Part shown: piece after piece, positions 1-11,054 of the stretch
How positions within the stretch are numbered: position 1 is the stretch's first letter
Layout of the letters: each line of letters starts with the position of its first letter
Assembly (NCBI GenBank): GCA_014529385.2
Contig: CM043959.1
Location: 48,673,928-48,737,927 of the forward strand
Origin: Adiantum capillus-veneris
Lineage: Eukaryota > Streptophyta > Polypodiopsida > Polypodiales > Pteridaceae
Reading direction: 5' to 3'
Length of the DNA: 64,000 nt
Notes under the pieces: model-generated
The model's input: only the letters and a program-made list of their open reading frames with translations
What the model was told of the DNA's origin: nothing
The model's database searches: none
Program-made: the position numbers and the translations under genes

Positions 1-54
1 GAGATGGCCCGGAAGATTGTTGAAATCAGCTAGACCAGACAACCAATAAGAAGA

Positions 55-770
55 GTGGAAACTTGGTGTTCAAAGTGTAAATCCAAAGATCGTGTTTCCA
101 ATGATTGTCCACAATGTACTTACCGCAAAGCGGCTTACGGCCATCTATGGAACAACTGTGGCATTCACATTCATCATTTCAAGAAGGGAAAAGATCTGTC
201 TGTGGTGGCATTTACCAATTTTGAACCAGTAAGAGTGGAGACTACTAGTGTACCCCAAGAAGAGAAATCAGGTATCAGTGGTGCTGGTACAGGGCGTGGC
301 AGGTACCAAGGGGGTACTGGCCGAGGCCGGGGCCGGGGTCGTGGTAATTTTCAGAGTCGAAGTCTGAATTTCTATACTTGTGGTAAGTATGGCTACTTCG
401 CGGCTCAGTGTCCAAAAACACCTGTTATTATTGCGGCTACTGAGGCAAAGGCCCCAGAGCGAGTTCCTGTACGAGCAGTTTTACAGGTAGCAAAGGGGTG
501 GTTATTGAGGAAATCTCAGATAACCTAGCAAAACCAGTCAATCCTGAAAGTAGCAAATGGGCTCAGGAGAGGGAGGTGTGGAAAGCCAAGGGTAAAGAAA
601 AGGTGGTTGATGAATGGCAGGAGCAGAGAGAATTGGCGGCCAGAATCACAAAGGATTTAGCCAAGAAGCTGCCAGGGGTCATTCAAAAGATACCAGTCCA
701 ATCTTCTGAGAAAGCACAACCAGATCAGTCAAGGTTTGGAAAACCTGAGACCATGTTGGCTGCAGTTTAG
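55..770 (+). pseudogene. Ty3/gypsy family A copy 1: gag 3' part (nucleocapsid), decayed
   Basis: Gag binds the element RNA in the virus-like particle. The first segment (about 55-528) carries three cysteine knuckle-like stretches. One is CSKCKSKDRVSNDC, where the usual His is Arg. The second is CPQC...GHLWNNC with wider spacing. The third is FYTCGKYGYFAAQC, where the first Cys and the His are lost. An Arg-Gly-rich tract (GRGRGRGRG) lies between the second and third and is probably RNA-binding. Reading shifts frame near 500 and continues to a stop at 770. No real start is visible because the 5' end is outside the window. The stretch 630-770 aligns with family A copy 2 at 48250-48415, which fixes the identity. 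Confidence is high for gag of an LTR element and lower for exact domain limits. Confidence 0.75.
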
Positions 771-829
771 AGACTGATGGAAGAGCTAGGAACTGATAAG
801 GGAGCTGAAAAACACTAGAACAAAGGAGT

Positions 830-1450
830 GGTATAGTGAAAATACTACCAATTCTTCAAGTTCTGATAGCAATTCTGATCATGAGAGGGAGGGAATTCAT
901 GTCAAGATTTGTGACAGAATTCAGAAACTCACGGTGGAGCTAGAGGAAATTAGAAAAACTTTGCTTGAAGCAGCAAATTTCATCAGACAATGAAGGAAGG
1001 CTGATGCGGAAGCCAGAACGGTTGACTTGGCTGCTGTCAAAGATGATGAAGTGCCGATGATCCAGGTAAATTATAAAGTTAGGAAACAGTGGGAGCCACT
1101 ATCTGGCGTCATACTGGATGGAGGAGCAGGAGTAAACATCCTGGGGGCACATCTTCAGCAAAGGATGGGAATTACAAATCTATAACCTGCACCTTTCAAA
1201 GTTCAAATGGCAGACCATCGAGTAGTGCAGGAAAATGGTATGATAGAGAGTATGCAGATGAGAGTGGGCAAGGAAAAGTTCAAAACTAGCTTCCTAGTAT
1301 TAGATGTGCAAGGCACGTCTTGGATGCTATTGGGGCGCCCATGGCCGCGAACGGCACAGGCTGATCACGACTATGCTAATCAGACTCTGACAATACAAGG
1401 TGCCAGTAGTACCAGAATTCAAATTCAGATGAACAACACTAGGAGCTAGA
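830..1450 (+). pseudogene. Ty3/gypsy family A copy 1: aspartic protease
   Basis: Retroviral-type aspartic protease that would release Gag and Pol products. The motif VILDGGAGVNILG (about 1107-1145) is the D-[ST]-G-A active site in its DGGA form. It is followed by LQQRMGI and, after an in-frame stop and frame change, by MLLGRPW near 1325, the usual second conserved block of this protease group. The segment ends at a TAG (about 1447) where copy 2 has TGG. It lies between gag and the RT, in the normal Ty3 order. It cannot make an intact protease because of stops near 992, 1182 and 1447. Confidence 0.8.
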
Positions 1451-2040
1451 GAACAGAGCTGACACCCGAAGAGCTTTGCAAGAAGTATAAGGTGAAGAAA
1501 ATTGAGAGAATGTTGGGCAGCAATTAATATTTTTCCATTGATCGAGATATATCACAATGCAGTGTTATTGGACAAAGATCAGGCTGAAAAGCAAAAGAAG
1601 CAATTTCCAGACTAGTTCACTGAGCAGAACTTTGGAGAACGGCCAGTTCAGTTAACTGGAAGGCCAGAAGAACGAGTTGATTCAAGTGCACCAATGGATT
1701 CTGAACAAATACACTCTGAAGAAGTTACTGAAAATCAGAATAGCAGTTCAGAGCTCAAGGGACTGTCTTCGGATTACGTTGAGGAATCAACCAAGAGAGA
1801 AGGCGGAGGGCCTAACTGACTACTGTCAGATGATCAAGAAATAGAGGAATGGAACTTAGGTTCTGAGGAAAATCCCAGATTGATCAAAGTCAACAAACAT
1901 CTGAATCCTAAGATGAAAGAGAATGCCCGATATATGTTCCACCAGTACAAGGATGTGTTCGCATGGGAACATACTGATCTTAAAGGAGTAGATCCAAAGG
2001 TATGTCAACATTGAATACCATTGAAACCAGATGCCATACC

Positions 2041-3330
2041 AGTACGGCTGCAATGATACCGAATGAGTCCAAATTACGCTAAGAAGGTCAAGGAAGAGAT
2101 TAATAGCCTTCTAAAGGCTGGGCTCATTACTGAAGTAGCTAGTAGTGACTGGTTGTTCCCTATTGTGGTGGTACCCAAGAAGAATGGAAAGCTTAGAGTG
2201 TGTGTGGATTATAGGAAGCTGAACGCTCAAACAATTAAGTATCCCTTTCCATTACCCTTCACGGATATGTTGCTTGATGAAATTGCAGGATATGAGATAT
2301 ATAGCTTTATGGATGGTTATAGTGGCTATAACCAATTACAGATTTCTCCTGAAGACAGGAGTAAAACCACTTTTGTTACTGAGTGGGAAGCATTTATGTA
2401 TCTAGTGATGCCATTTGGTCTTTGCAACGCACCAGCCACTTTTCAACAATGTATGATGGAAATATTTAGTGAATTTCTTCACCAATTCCTTGCCATATTT
2501 ATGGATGATTTCACTATATATTCAACAGAGGAGAAGCATTTACTTTTTCTTGAAATGGTTTTTCATCAATGTCAGGAAAAGTGGATCTGTTTGAATCCAT
2601 TCAAATCTGTTTTCTTAGTCTGTAAAGGATAGCTACTGGGACATGTAGTGTCCAGGAATGGTATAGAAATGGCCAATGACAAGATCCGGTGTGTCCAACA
2701 GGCCAAGGCGCCTCAGAATGTGTCAGAGTTAAGCTCCTTCTTGGGATATATCAATTTTTATAGAAGATTTGTGCACAAGTTTGCTTCCTAGGCATTACCT
2801 TTGTATGAACTTACAAAGAAGACTAGCAAGGTCAGTTGGATTGATGAATGTGAGGAGAGTTTTCATAATTTAAAGAATGCTATTATCAATAAGCCAGTCC
2901 TTCGATAACCAAATTGGGATGTCATTTTTCATGTACATGTCGATGCTTTAGGACTGGCGATGGGAGCAATACTGGCTGAGCCAGAAGGAAGAACTGATTA
3001 TCAAGTGTACTTTGCCAGTCTCGCAGGTTCACTTAGGTTGAACAAGGGTATACGACTATTGAAAGAGAAGCCTTAGGGATGGTTTTCATTGCTACTAAAT
3101 TAAGGTACTATTTGCTGGGCAAGCTATTTCATTTTTATGTGGATCATCATGCCTTAATAATTTTTATTAATAAAGTCATTATTCAAGGCAGACTGATACG
3201 CTGGATGATGTTCCTGATGGAATTTGAATTTCGTATTTTCCATAAGCCCGGAAAAAACCATTGTGGTGTTGATTTCCTGTCCAAGAGTACGGATGGCTAC
3301 TCTGAGGTGTCTTTAAGAGACAAGCCAGTG
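2041..3330 (+). pseudogene. Ty3/gypsy family A copy 1: reverse transcriptase and RNase H
   Basis: Reverse transcriptase would copy the element RNA and RNase H would remove it. The open segment 2063-2632 shows RT blocks in order: VVVPKKNGKLRVCVDYRKLN, FMDGYSGYNQL, MPFGLCNAPATFQ and the catalytic FMDD (2498-2509, the YXDD box). The thumb continues with stops to about 2900. RNase H follows, with YYLLGKLFHFYVDHHAL (about 3105-3155) and FRIFHKPGKNHCGVDFLSK at its end. The FMDD box is intact, but stops at 2632 and in 2780-2910 break the frame. Comparison with copy 2 at 49551-50277 shows the same protein with fewer lesions. Confidence 0.88.
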
Positions 3331-4342
3331 GATGAAGAACTATTTCAGTTAACAGCTGAAGAATCAACTGATCCAAAATTGTATGAGGTATATCAGTTTC
3401 TTTCTAAGGGAGAATTCCTAGATAATTGGACTCAGAATCAGAAGAAGGCTGTGATTATTAAGAGTCTAAGTTCACTATCATTCGCGGATCACTTTACAGA
3501 TTGGGAGTTGATGGGGTTCTTCGCAGATGTGTGCCTATGGAGGGACGAATGCAAGTTATTTCAGAGGCACATAATGGGGATTCTGGGAGACATTTTCTAT
3601 TGATATCACTTCCAAAAAGATTTTGCAGGCTGGCTTGTGGTGGCAGACTTTAATATCTGATGTCAGAAGCTTTTGTAAAACTGGTGATATATGCCAAAGA
3701 ATGGGCAGACCCACGGCATCAGATATGACTCCTCTAACACCGGTTCAACCACTGGGTGTTTTTATGAAATGGGGTCTAGATTTTATGGGTCCCTTCAAGA
3801 GAATTACTCCAAGGAAGAATAGGTATACATTGATGGCCACTTGTTATGTGACCAAATGGGTAGAAGCTGAGGCTCTTCCCGACAACACAACAAAACTTTT
3901 TGCTATGTTTCTATTTGAAAATATTGTTTGTCGATACGGATGTCCTGTGGAGATTGAGTCCAGCCAGGGTATGCACTTTATCAATGACACTATGGACATT
4001 CTCATAATTATGCTTTCAGTAAAGCATCAAGAATCAACACCATATTATCCTAGATGCAATGGGAAAGCCAAAAGCAGTAACAAGACTGTCAAGACTATTC
4101 TCACTAAGATTGTGCAGAAAGAGCCAGACCAGTGGGATTTGAAACTTCAAACTGCTCTCTTGGCATATCGAACAGCTTATAAGGTCAGTACGGGATTGAG
4201 ACCATTTAGAATGGTGTATGGCACTGAAGCTATTGTGCCTATGGAATTTGTCATACCCAGTCTCAGGATGGCAGTCGAGTATGGGTTAGATTTTAATCAC
4301 AATCTGAAATAGAGACTAGAGGAGTTAACACGGTTGGATGAC
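3331..4342 (+). pseudogene. Ty3/gypsy family A copy 1: integrase, truncated at its 3' end
   Basis: Integrase would insert the cDNA. The HHCC zinc region lies about 3560-3700, frame-broken near 3603, with CKTGDICQRMG as the Cys pair. The core begins GLDFMGPFKR (first Asp). The second catalytic Asp, expected in SDNG, is replaced in IESSQGMHF, and the Glu expected in GNGQAE is Lys in CNGKAKSSNK, so the enzyme is dead. The C-terminal part reads YGTEAIVPMEF and then RLEELTRLDD before similarity stops near 4342. No PPT or LTR follows, so the 3' end of the element is missing. Confidence 0.85.
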
Positions 4343-4787
4343 TACCTTCTATTTCTTCAGATTCACCATCAAGCTCCAATACTTCCACACACGCTTCGCC
4401 ATCTGCAGGTCTCATATCATCTAGCTTTGTTGTTGTGTCCTTTGTGCAATTTATCTCCAAGCTCTCGCTGCCAGATACATAAACACACTCTATGGTATGC
4501 AATAATAGATATTTGGTTGACAAAGAACGATCAATCAACTAGTGTTCGTTGCCTTCATGGTCACAATGCGGAGTCATAAAAAGCTCAAATGAACTATCTT
4601 CTTCTTGAATAATTGCATTTAGTCCGTAAAAAACAAATGAAGGAGGTAACAAACTTTGAAGATAGTGAGAGCTTAGCAATATGTTACCATTGTGCAATGG
4701 AATATCAAGTGTGACAGTGTCACCAGCAATGTGCCAAGCGAGCAACACAGAGCTTGGAGCACTCATGAGAGCTATGGAGTAACACAT
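4293..4787 (-). other. Unrecognised coding-like stretch
   Basis: On the minus strand 163 codons are open apart from one stop at 4539-4541. The predicted peptide is of mixed composition, with an acidic segment (ELDGESEEIEG). It is not low complexity and matches no family I recognise. It begins where the family A integrase similarity ends, so it may be a fragment of an unrelated gene or transposon abutting the truncated element. A chance open frame is possible. Confidence 0.25.
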
Positions 4788-6150
4788 TGTAGCTATGGAG
4801 CACCAAAGAGCTATGGAGCAACATAGAGCTTTGGAGCTAAGAGAGGAACAAAAATGAATGCCAGTTCACATAATGCAATAAGTGGGAAGATCTCACAGAA
4901 TAAAATGAGTGATTGTGTGACATGAATAAAAAGAAATGGACATTAATTGTATAGTCGTCAGCACAGAGAGAGAATGATTCACTAAATTGTTTTCTCCTTT
5001 TTATTTGAGAACTTTATGGAGCATATATTTTTTTCATTAATTTTTAATTGTTTAAGAGTGCTTACGTGCAAACACACACACACACACACAAACACAAAAA
5101 ATAGTTCACGACGGTAGGGTCACCTTGTGGGTTTTAAAAAAGTTTTTGTTTAATCTAGGAATTTTTTTATTCATTTTGAGATTAGTCGTAAAAAAGATAT
5201 TGTTTTAACTTGGGCTTCTTACTAGCTCTTAATAGATTTTTTAATGGGGTAATTTTAAAAAAACCTTGTAATTCATGAAAATTTCCAAAATACCCTTGTA
5301 TCTATTTTGGTTGGATATTTCAAGATTTGTAAATATTTATTCTTTTTCTACAATTGAGAACCATTCTTGAGTGCTTAGCATGTTTTTTCATTTTTTGAAC
5401 GTCCTTAATCTCTTGCAGAGGCCTTTGTGATATAGGTGGAGAGGTACTTTTTGAAAAATTTTAAGCTCAAATGAAAAATACTCTAGCAAATTTTTTTGGT
5501 TATTTGTACTTGAAAATTTAGTTTTAAATTCATATTTGTTTACTTTTAGCCTATAGCTGTGCGTAAATTTTGTCTTGGACAAGCATATTTGGACCATGTT
5601 GCATTTCAAAAGAACGAAAAGAAAGTACCAATTGCAAAAGCACGAAACTCGAAGCTAGCAAAAAATATATCCCCGTTGTCCAATAGCCAGTTTTTGCAAT
5701 CTCAAAAAGTGCTAATTTTTTTTACTGTAGAGGGTTTCTCCGTCTTCCTCATGGCCGCAACAACCTCCTGAGAATTTGTAGCAAAGGGGTATGTGTGGAG
5801 GGGAAAAGACCGTGGGCACCCTCCCTAGCCGTAAAAATGCCCTAAGGCCAAAGCCCTTGGGTGCCTTCTGTATGAAATAGAAGAGGACGATGGCAGATTT
5901 CTGCAGGGGAATACCGCGAGGGAGAAGGGGAGATGAAGAGATTGCGGGTGTTGCTCCCTAGGCCACGAGCACATGATGAAAAACTATCAACGGTCCTTTG
6001 TGACCCCAGCAAGCCCAACTCTATTTCATTTTTCCATGGCCCACAACCTCAACCCTTGACCTTGTCCTCTGTTAAGCGGCCATGCCCGCCTCCAATCTCT
6101 TCGGCCCTCCTTGTTTGCATGAGCATGCAAGAAGAAAGTGGGTGGCTCCA
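4788..6150. other. Intergenic, no gene seen
   Basis: This AT-rich stretch holds only short repeats: several tandem copies of agctatggag at about 4787-4840, and a short CA tract at 5071-5090. Open frames here are short and of biased composition. The part nearest 6150 may be leader sequence of the minus-strand element whose PBS lies at 6151-6163. Confidence 0.5.
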
Positions 6151-6163
6151 CACTCTAATACCA
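6151..6163 (-). other. Primer binding site, minus-strand Ty3 element
   Basis: Read on the minus strand this is TGGTATTAGAGTG. It matches 10 of the first 12 positions of the common plant PBS TGGTATCAGAGC, which is complementary to the 3' end of initiator tRNA-Met. It lies one base after the CA that ends the LTR at 6165, the expected placement. Confidence 0.7.
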
Positions 6164-6164
6164 G

Positions 6165-7569
6165 TGTGAAGCCCCTGGTGGGATTGCCTTGGAATGGTCC
6201 TACCAACCTCCCTTTATATAGCCCCCTTGGCCTCATTCCCTATCCACACTAGATGTCGGCCCCTTGGGCTTGGTCCTTGACCACCGGGGTTTATGCCCTT
6301 GGCATGACATATGTGCTCAAAAGAAACATGAAACAAATATGAACAAAACAATGAATATAAATCTTGTAATAGAAACGGAACAACACTTTGAAAGTAGTGA
6401 GAAAATCAAAGAATGAAATGCTTTTGGCTATCTCACCCACAACTTTGTTTTCCTCTCAAGAATAGAACTAGCGAGTCTCCGACTTCTAGATTCTACCAAG
6501 CACTAAACCCCGTGTTTAGGTGCTTCACTGCTAGTGTAAATGGAATGGTAAGACTAATCTCTAGAAAGCAAAACTCAACGTAAGCACTAGGTCAGTCACC
6601 ATCTAAGGATCATTCCCTGAAAACGATGCCAATGCTAGCAAATCTCCGCAATCGGATGTCTATATAGCATGGCTATCTGGCACTAACATAATAAGTCAAT
6701 ACTCAGGGAAGTGACTTGGATAGGGTACGGAGACTCTTTGAGGTTGCCAGTCCTCAAGAAGTGAACCTAACAAAAAAATACATCAACTCAACAAGAAAAT
6801 CACCACTCCAAGATCAAAAAATTTGCCTATGTCTTGTCTCATCGCTCTAGGTCATCACGCCATTTTGTTGAGTAAACGAACTTGGATCATCACAAAACTT
6901 AAATGGAAGCTTCATTAGGCCTAAAGAGACAAGTCTATAAAGTTTTGTAGAATTGTGACAAGGTACATGAATCACGATCCATTATGACGCAAGTAGCATA
7001 GCAAAAGTGCAATAGAACAACCCAAACATGTCTAATAACACTCTTCCATGGTCAAAACATAAAAAAACAATGATTTAAGTACTCAAATCTAAAGATTAGT
7101 CTTGTAGATGCGTAGTCGCAAACCAAAATGGAATTTGCAATGCTTACACTTAATTTAAGAGAGAAGAAAGAGGAACATAATGCAAGTTTTGGAGTTGAAA
7201 TCAGATTACCCACTCATCAAAAAAGTTAATTACAAGTTGGAGCTGCCTGACCACTTGAGCGTACATACACAAAGCTCCTTTCTTCTCCAAAGGATAAGCC
7301 CTCCGTTTCACATTAAGGTTATTGTCTTTTATACCTAGGGCTTTGTAAATGGCTAGTGGGCTCACATGCACCTTTGTAGATATCATGACATAATTACAAC
7401 TCAGAGAATCGACCTGCTACTCTAGGATCAGCTTTACACATAGTGTAGCTAAACTAGCTCAAAAAAATAATAGAGTACAAATGTGGTGTCCGGCTAGGTG
7501 GGCGCCCGTGTGCTATAATGGCCAAACAATAGGCAACCCTCAAGCCAAGTTCAAACTTGGCCTTTGACA
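6165..7569 (-). mobile_element. LTR of a minus-strand Ty3 chromovirus (about 1.4 kb)
   Basis: On the minus strand the element begins TGTCAAAGG at 7569, directly after the purine-rich AAGGGGGAGTAA that serves as polypurine tract. It ends in ...TTCACA at 6165, directly before the PBS. A TATA box, TATATAAAGG, lies at 6211-6220 on the minus strand, unusually close to the LTR end. The upstream side is the integrase and chromodomain remnant at 7570-8270. Having coding sequence on one side and a PBS on the other means this LTR sits between two internal regions. No second copy of the whole LTR is in the window; a short diverged piece lies at 20885-21070. Confidence 0.6.
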
Positions 7570-8270
7570 TTACTCCCCCTTGGGGAAGTGCTTTCATCCT
7601 TGAAAACAAAAGTGGAAATTTCTTCTTAAGAACACTAATGTTTTCCCAAGTGTCACCTTCCTTAGGTCTGCCTTTCCACTTGACTAATGCTTGTCAATGT
7701 ACATGATGACACGTATGTAGATCATGGTAGTCATGTATACGCTCAAGTTCATGCGGCTAAGTTGGAGGTTCAATGAGATCAACCATAATATGCTAGTCAA
7801 TAAAATTGCCGTCCTTATGCAAGCGTTTACGTAAATGACTTACATGAAATACCGGATGAATACGAAAGTGTGCAGGTAATGAGAGTTTGTAGGCCATATC
7901 ACCAGCTCACTTGATTATCTTAAAAGACCCACAATATCTCGCAGAGAATTTAGGTGTTGGCCTAGTCTTCAGCCTTTTTGAATGTTGTGGAACATGTAAA
8001 AATACATCTTTCTCTTCTGTGAAGGTAACTTGCCGATGTTTCTCATCAACTTACTTTTCATACCGATCGTGTGCTTGTCAAACATTTTGATGAGCTAGTC
8101 TCAACATTTCCATGTGGTCTTGGAGAAAATCCTTGACCTACTAGAACTTTTTAGTTGCCAACCCCACCGTAACTGGTGACCTAGGTTGAATATGTGACCT
8201 AAACATGAAGGGATTAAACCTTGTCGCATCATGGTTTTCCTCATCGTAAGAAAACTCCAATTAGAGATAT
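7570..8270 (-). pseudogene. Ty3 chromovirus integrase C-terminus and chromodomain, minus strand
   Basis: Translated on the minus strand from about 8270 downward, this gives typical chromovirus 3' pol sequence. In order it shows VTFTEEKDVFLHVPQH, ARYCGSFKII, DMAYKLSLPAHFRIHPVFHV and SHLRKRL. The chromodomain follows as ALVKWKGRP...GDTWENISVLKKKFP. Chromodomains of this class direct integration to heterochromatin. Stops interrupt it (for example after FKIIK and in the linker before PHELERIH). Everything upstream of the integrase C-terminus is missing, cut at the junction with the oppositely oriented element at about 8280. No long open frame covers this region, so it is easily missed. Confidence 0.85.
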
Positions 8271-8289
8271 AATCTTTCTAAGGGGGAAG

Positions 8290-8762
8290 GAACTCTAGGT
8301 GAGCATGATGCAGAAGTGTGTCTTGAAGAGATGGAGGATTATTTTGTTGCTGCCATTGATAACCCAGGAGAAAGACAACAATATGCTGTCATTCAAACAC
8401 CTGCAAATCGCCAAGGTGAAAAATTTGAGCTTCTTATTGATTGTGGTAGTACTCATTCTTTCTTGTCACCTAAATGTTTAAGGAGGTTAGGACTTAATCA
8501 ACACCCTACAAGAAATATGAGAGTTGAACTAGCCAATGGAAAGGAGGTGTTATCTCAGTACACTGTAGAAAAAATAGATTTCAAATTGGGAGAAAACTCC
8601 ACTTCTGCTACTTTTCAACATTACCCATATGAATCTATGATGGAATTCTTGGAATGGATCAGTTATCCAGTCATAATAGAAATATCCATTGTGCCCAAGA
8701 AGGAAGTGTGTTACCTTTGTGGATAAGCAAGGTCAGGAAGTCACTATTCAAGGCCATAATGG
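8290..8762 (+). pseudogene. Ty3 chromovirus element B: Gag C-terminus and protease
   Basis: The open segment 8316-8726 reads LLIDCGSTHSFLSPKCLRRLGL at about 8430-8495. This is the plant Ty3 protease active-site block (usual form DSGSTHNF), here with Cys in place of Ser. It continues with VELANGKEV and a frame change near 8640. Sequence upstream of about 8290 belongs to another element on the other strand, so gag and the 5' LTR of element B are lost. Confidence 0.8.
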
Positions 8763-8792
8763 ATGACCAAAAGCTTACTTAGTCAAAGCTAA

Positions 8793-9520
8793 TCATTTTT
8801 TGAAAGGGTTACGCAAGGAACAACAAATTTTTGTAGTCAAACTAAACAAAATAGAAAAATCTTCTTTAAACCTTGAAACAATGTGGCTAGAAGAATTTTC
8901 AAATGTTTTCCCCACAGAACTTTTTGAACTACCACCACCTAGGGAGGTAGACCATGAAATAAAAAAAATTCCAGGTAGTGAACCAGTCTCAAGGGCGTCA
9001 TACAAGATGTCACTTCCAGAGGCTATAGAGCTCAAGGAGTAGCTCAAGCAGTTGATTGAGCAAGGGTTTATCCTACCTAGTACGTCTCCATGGGGTGCAC
9101 CTGTTCTTTTCCAAAAGAAAAAGGATATATCTCTCCAACTTTGCATAGATTATAGGGGCTTAAGTCGGGTTACCATCAAGAATAAATATCCAATTCCTCG
9201 TATTGACGAGATGCTAGACACACTACATGGAGCCAAAATTTTCACAAAGATTGATCTTCGATCAGACTATCATCAAATTTGAATCCAGGAGGCTGATATC
9301 TCCAAAACAGCTTTCAACACTCGTTATGGTTATTACAAATTTACAGTGATGGCTTTTGGACTTACGAATGCTCCTGCAACTTTCAATCATCTGATGCACG
9401 ATATCTTTAGAGAATTCTTGGTTCCTAGTATTCTTTGACAATATCTTAATTTATTCCAAATCAGAGGAAAAGCATTAAGGACATGTTAGGAAAGTGTTAG
9501 AGCTTTTACGCCAAAATAAG
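8793..9520 (+). pseudogene. Ty3 chromovirus element B: reverse transcriptase
   Basis: RT blocks are spread over two frames. LEEFSNVFP...LPPPREVDHEI (8890-8960) is the pre-RT segment. [20 protein letters not shown] and [24 protein letters not shown] (9064-9210), [13 protein letters not shown] (9240-9280) and [10 protein letters not shown] follow. The catalytic box reads [15 protein letters not shown] (about 9430-9475), so the second Asp of YXDD is Asn and polymerase activity is lost. Stops occur at 9040-9042 and 9280-9282, with a frameshift near 9420. Confidence 0.87.
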
Positions 9521-10200
9521 CTGTATGCAAAGAAAAGAAAATATACCTTCTTTACCCCTAAGGTCTGTTACTTAGGGTTTATCATTTCACATGAAGGAGT
9601 CTCTGTTGACCCTGACAAACTCAAGGATATTGTGGAATGGCCTCAACCCACTTCACAAACCGAAGTCAGAGGGTTCTTAGGTATCACAGGGTGGTACATG
9701 ATCTTTGTAAAGGACTATGCTCTTAAAGCTGCACCACTAACCCACTTAAAGAAAGGAGCTATGATACTTTATGAAGCTTGCTTCAAAAAACTTAAGGAGT
9801 ATCTTGCTTCAAAACCTCTTTTAAAACTTCCAGACATCACCCAAGAATTTGAAGTGATCACATATGCTAGTAACCTTGCATTAGGAGGAGTCCTTACTCA
9901 AGAAGGAAAACCTGTAGCTTACACTCCTCGAAAGCTTAGGATTCATGAAGTGAATTATGCTACACATGATTTAGAATTGCTAGCAGTTATTCACGCTCTC
10001 AAGCTATGGAGACATTATCTATTGGGATGCAAATTCCAATTGGTAATAGATCACAAGAGCCTTAAATGGATTTTTACCCAACCTAACCTTAACATGAGAG
10101 AGAGAATATGGATAGATCTCATGCAAGAATATGATTTTGATATTAAAATTAGACGAGGTAAGGATAATGTTATGGCAAATGCCCTAAGCCGTAAAGCTTT
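9494..10200 (+). pseudogene. Ty3 chromovirus element B: RT thumb and RNase H
   Basis: A long open segment encodes the connection KVCYLGFIISHEGVSVDPDKL, then the RNase H domain. That domain includes FEVITYASNLALGGVLTQEGKPVAYTPRKL, ELLAVIHALKLWRHYLLGCKF, VIDHKSLKWI and the end block IKIRRGKDNVMANALSRK. The usual catalytic DAS is YAS here, so the first acidic residue is missing. The open frame continues to 10237, past the RNase H end, and the integrase starts in another frame. Confidence 0.87.
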
Positions 10201-11050
10201 GTGGGGGCAATTTCCATGGCTAACAACCCTATTTTAGAGAAGGTCTCGGATATTGCTATCAGAGATGCAGAGTACCAGATGCTTGCTAGTATCCTACGTG
10301 AAGAGAGGGTATCATCAAATCAGCCTAGACCTCTACATTATTCCTTGGAAGATGGGCAAATTTACTATAGGAATCGACTATGCATACCTAAGGATTCTTC
10401 CCTAAGGAATGCTATCCTGTATGAAGCGCATGATGGCCCAACTTCAGGACATCCAGGTTATGCCAAAACCCTCAATGAAATTCGTAGAAGTTACTATTGG
10501 CAAGGTATGAAGGGCTATGTCCTTTCACTATGTCAAGCAGTGTTTGTCTTATCAAAGGATTAAGGCGGAGAGACTAAAGATTCCAGGTAAACTACATCCT
10601 TTAGATATACCCCAAACGAAATGGGAATGTATTAGCATGGACTTTATCACCCGGTTTCCTTCTGTTCAAGCTAGCTATGATTCCATCATGGTCATAGTCG
10701 ACTTGCTTACTAAGGTGGCTCACTTAATCCTAGTCAAGACAACCTTTACAACTTCAGATATTTCTCGTCTATTTGTGAAGGAGGTTTTAAAAATTCATGG
10801 TTTACCCAAGAGGATTGTCAGCGATCTTGATGCCAAGTTTACTTCAAAGTTTTGGGTATCATTGTTTCAAGATATTGGAACTCGGTTATGTTTTAATACT
10901 ACTTATCATCCTCAAACTGGGCCAAACTAAAAGAGTTAATCAAGTAATTGAAGACATCCTCAGAGCCTACTGCAACAGAAAACCTCACAAGTGGATTTAA
11001 TACCTACCCTTAGTAGAGTATGCATACAATTCCTCTACTCATAGAAGTAT
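10201..11050 (+). pseudogene. Ty3 chromovirus element B: integrase zinc and core domains
   Basis: The zinc region reads ILYEAHDGPTSGHPGYAKTLNEIRRSYYW (10405-10500), with its Cys pair disrupted by a frameshift near 10545. The core gives SMDFITRFP (first Asp) and IVSDLDAKFTSKFW (second Asp kept). The third catalytic position is lost: the stretch expected as GQTERVNQ reads GQTKRVNQ across a frame break near 10920. The protein would not be functional. Confidence 0.85.
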
Positions 11051-11054
11051 TGGA

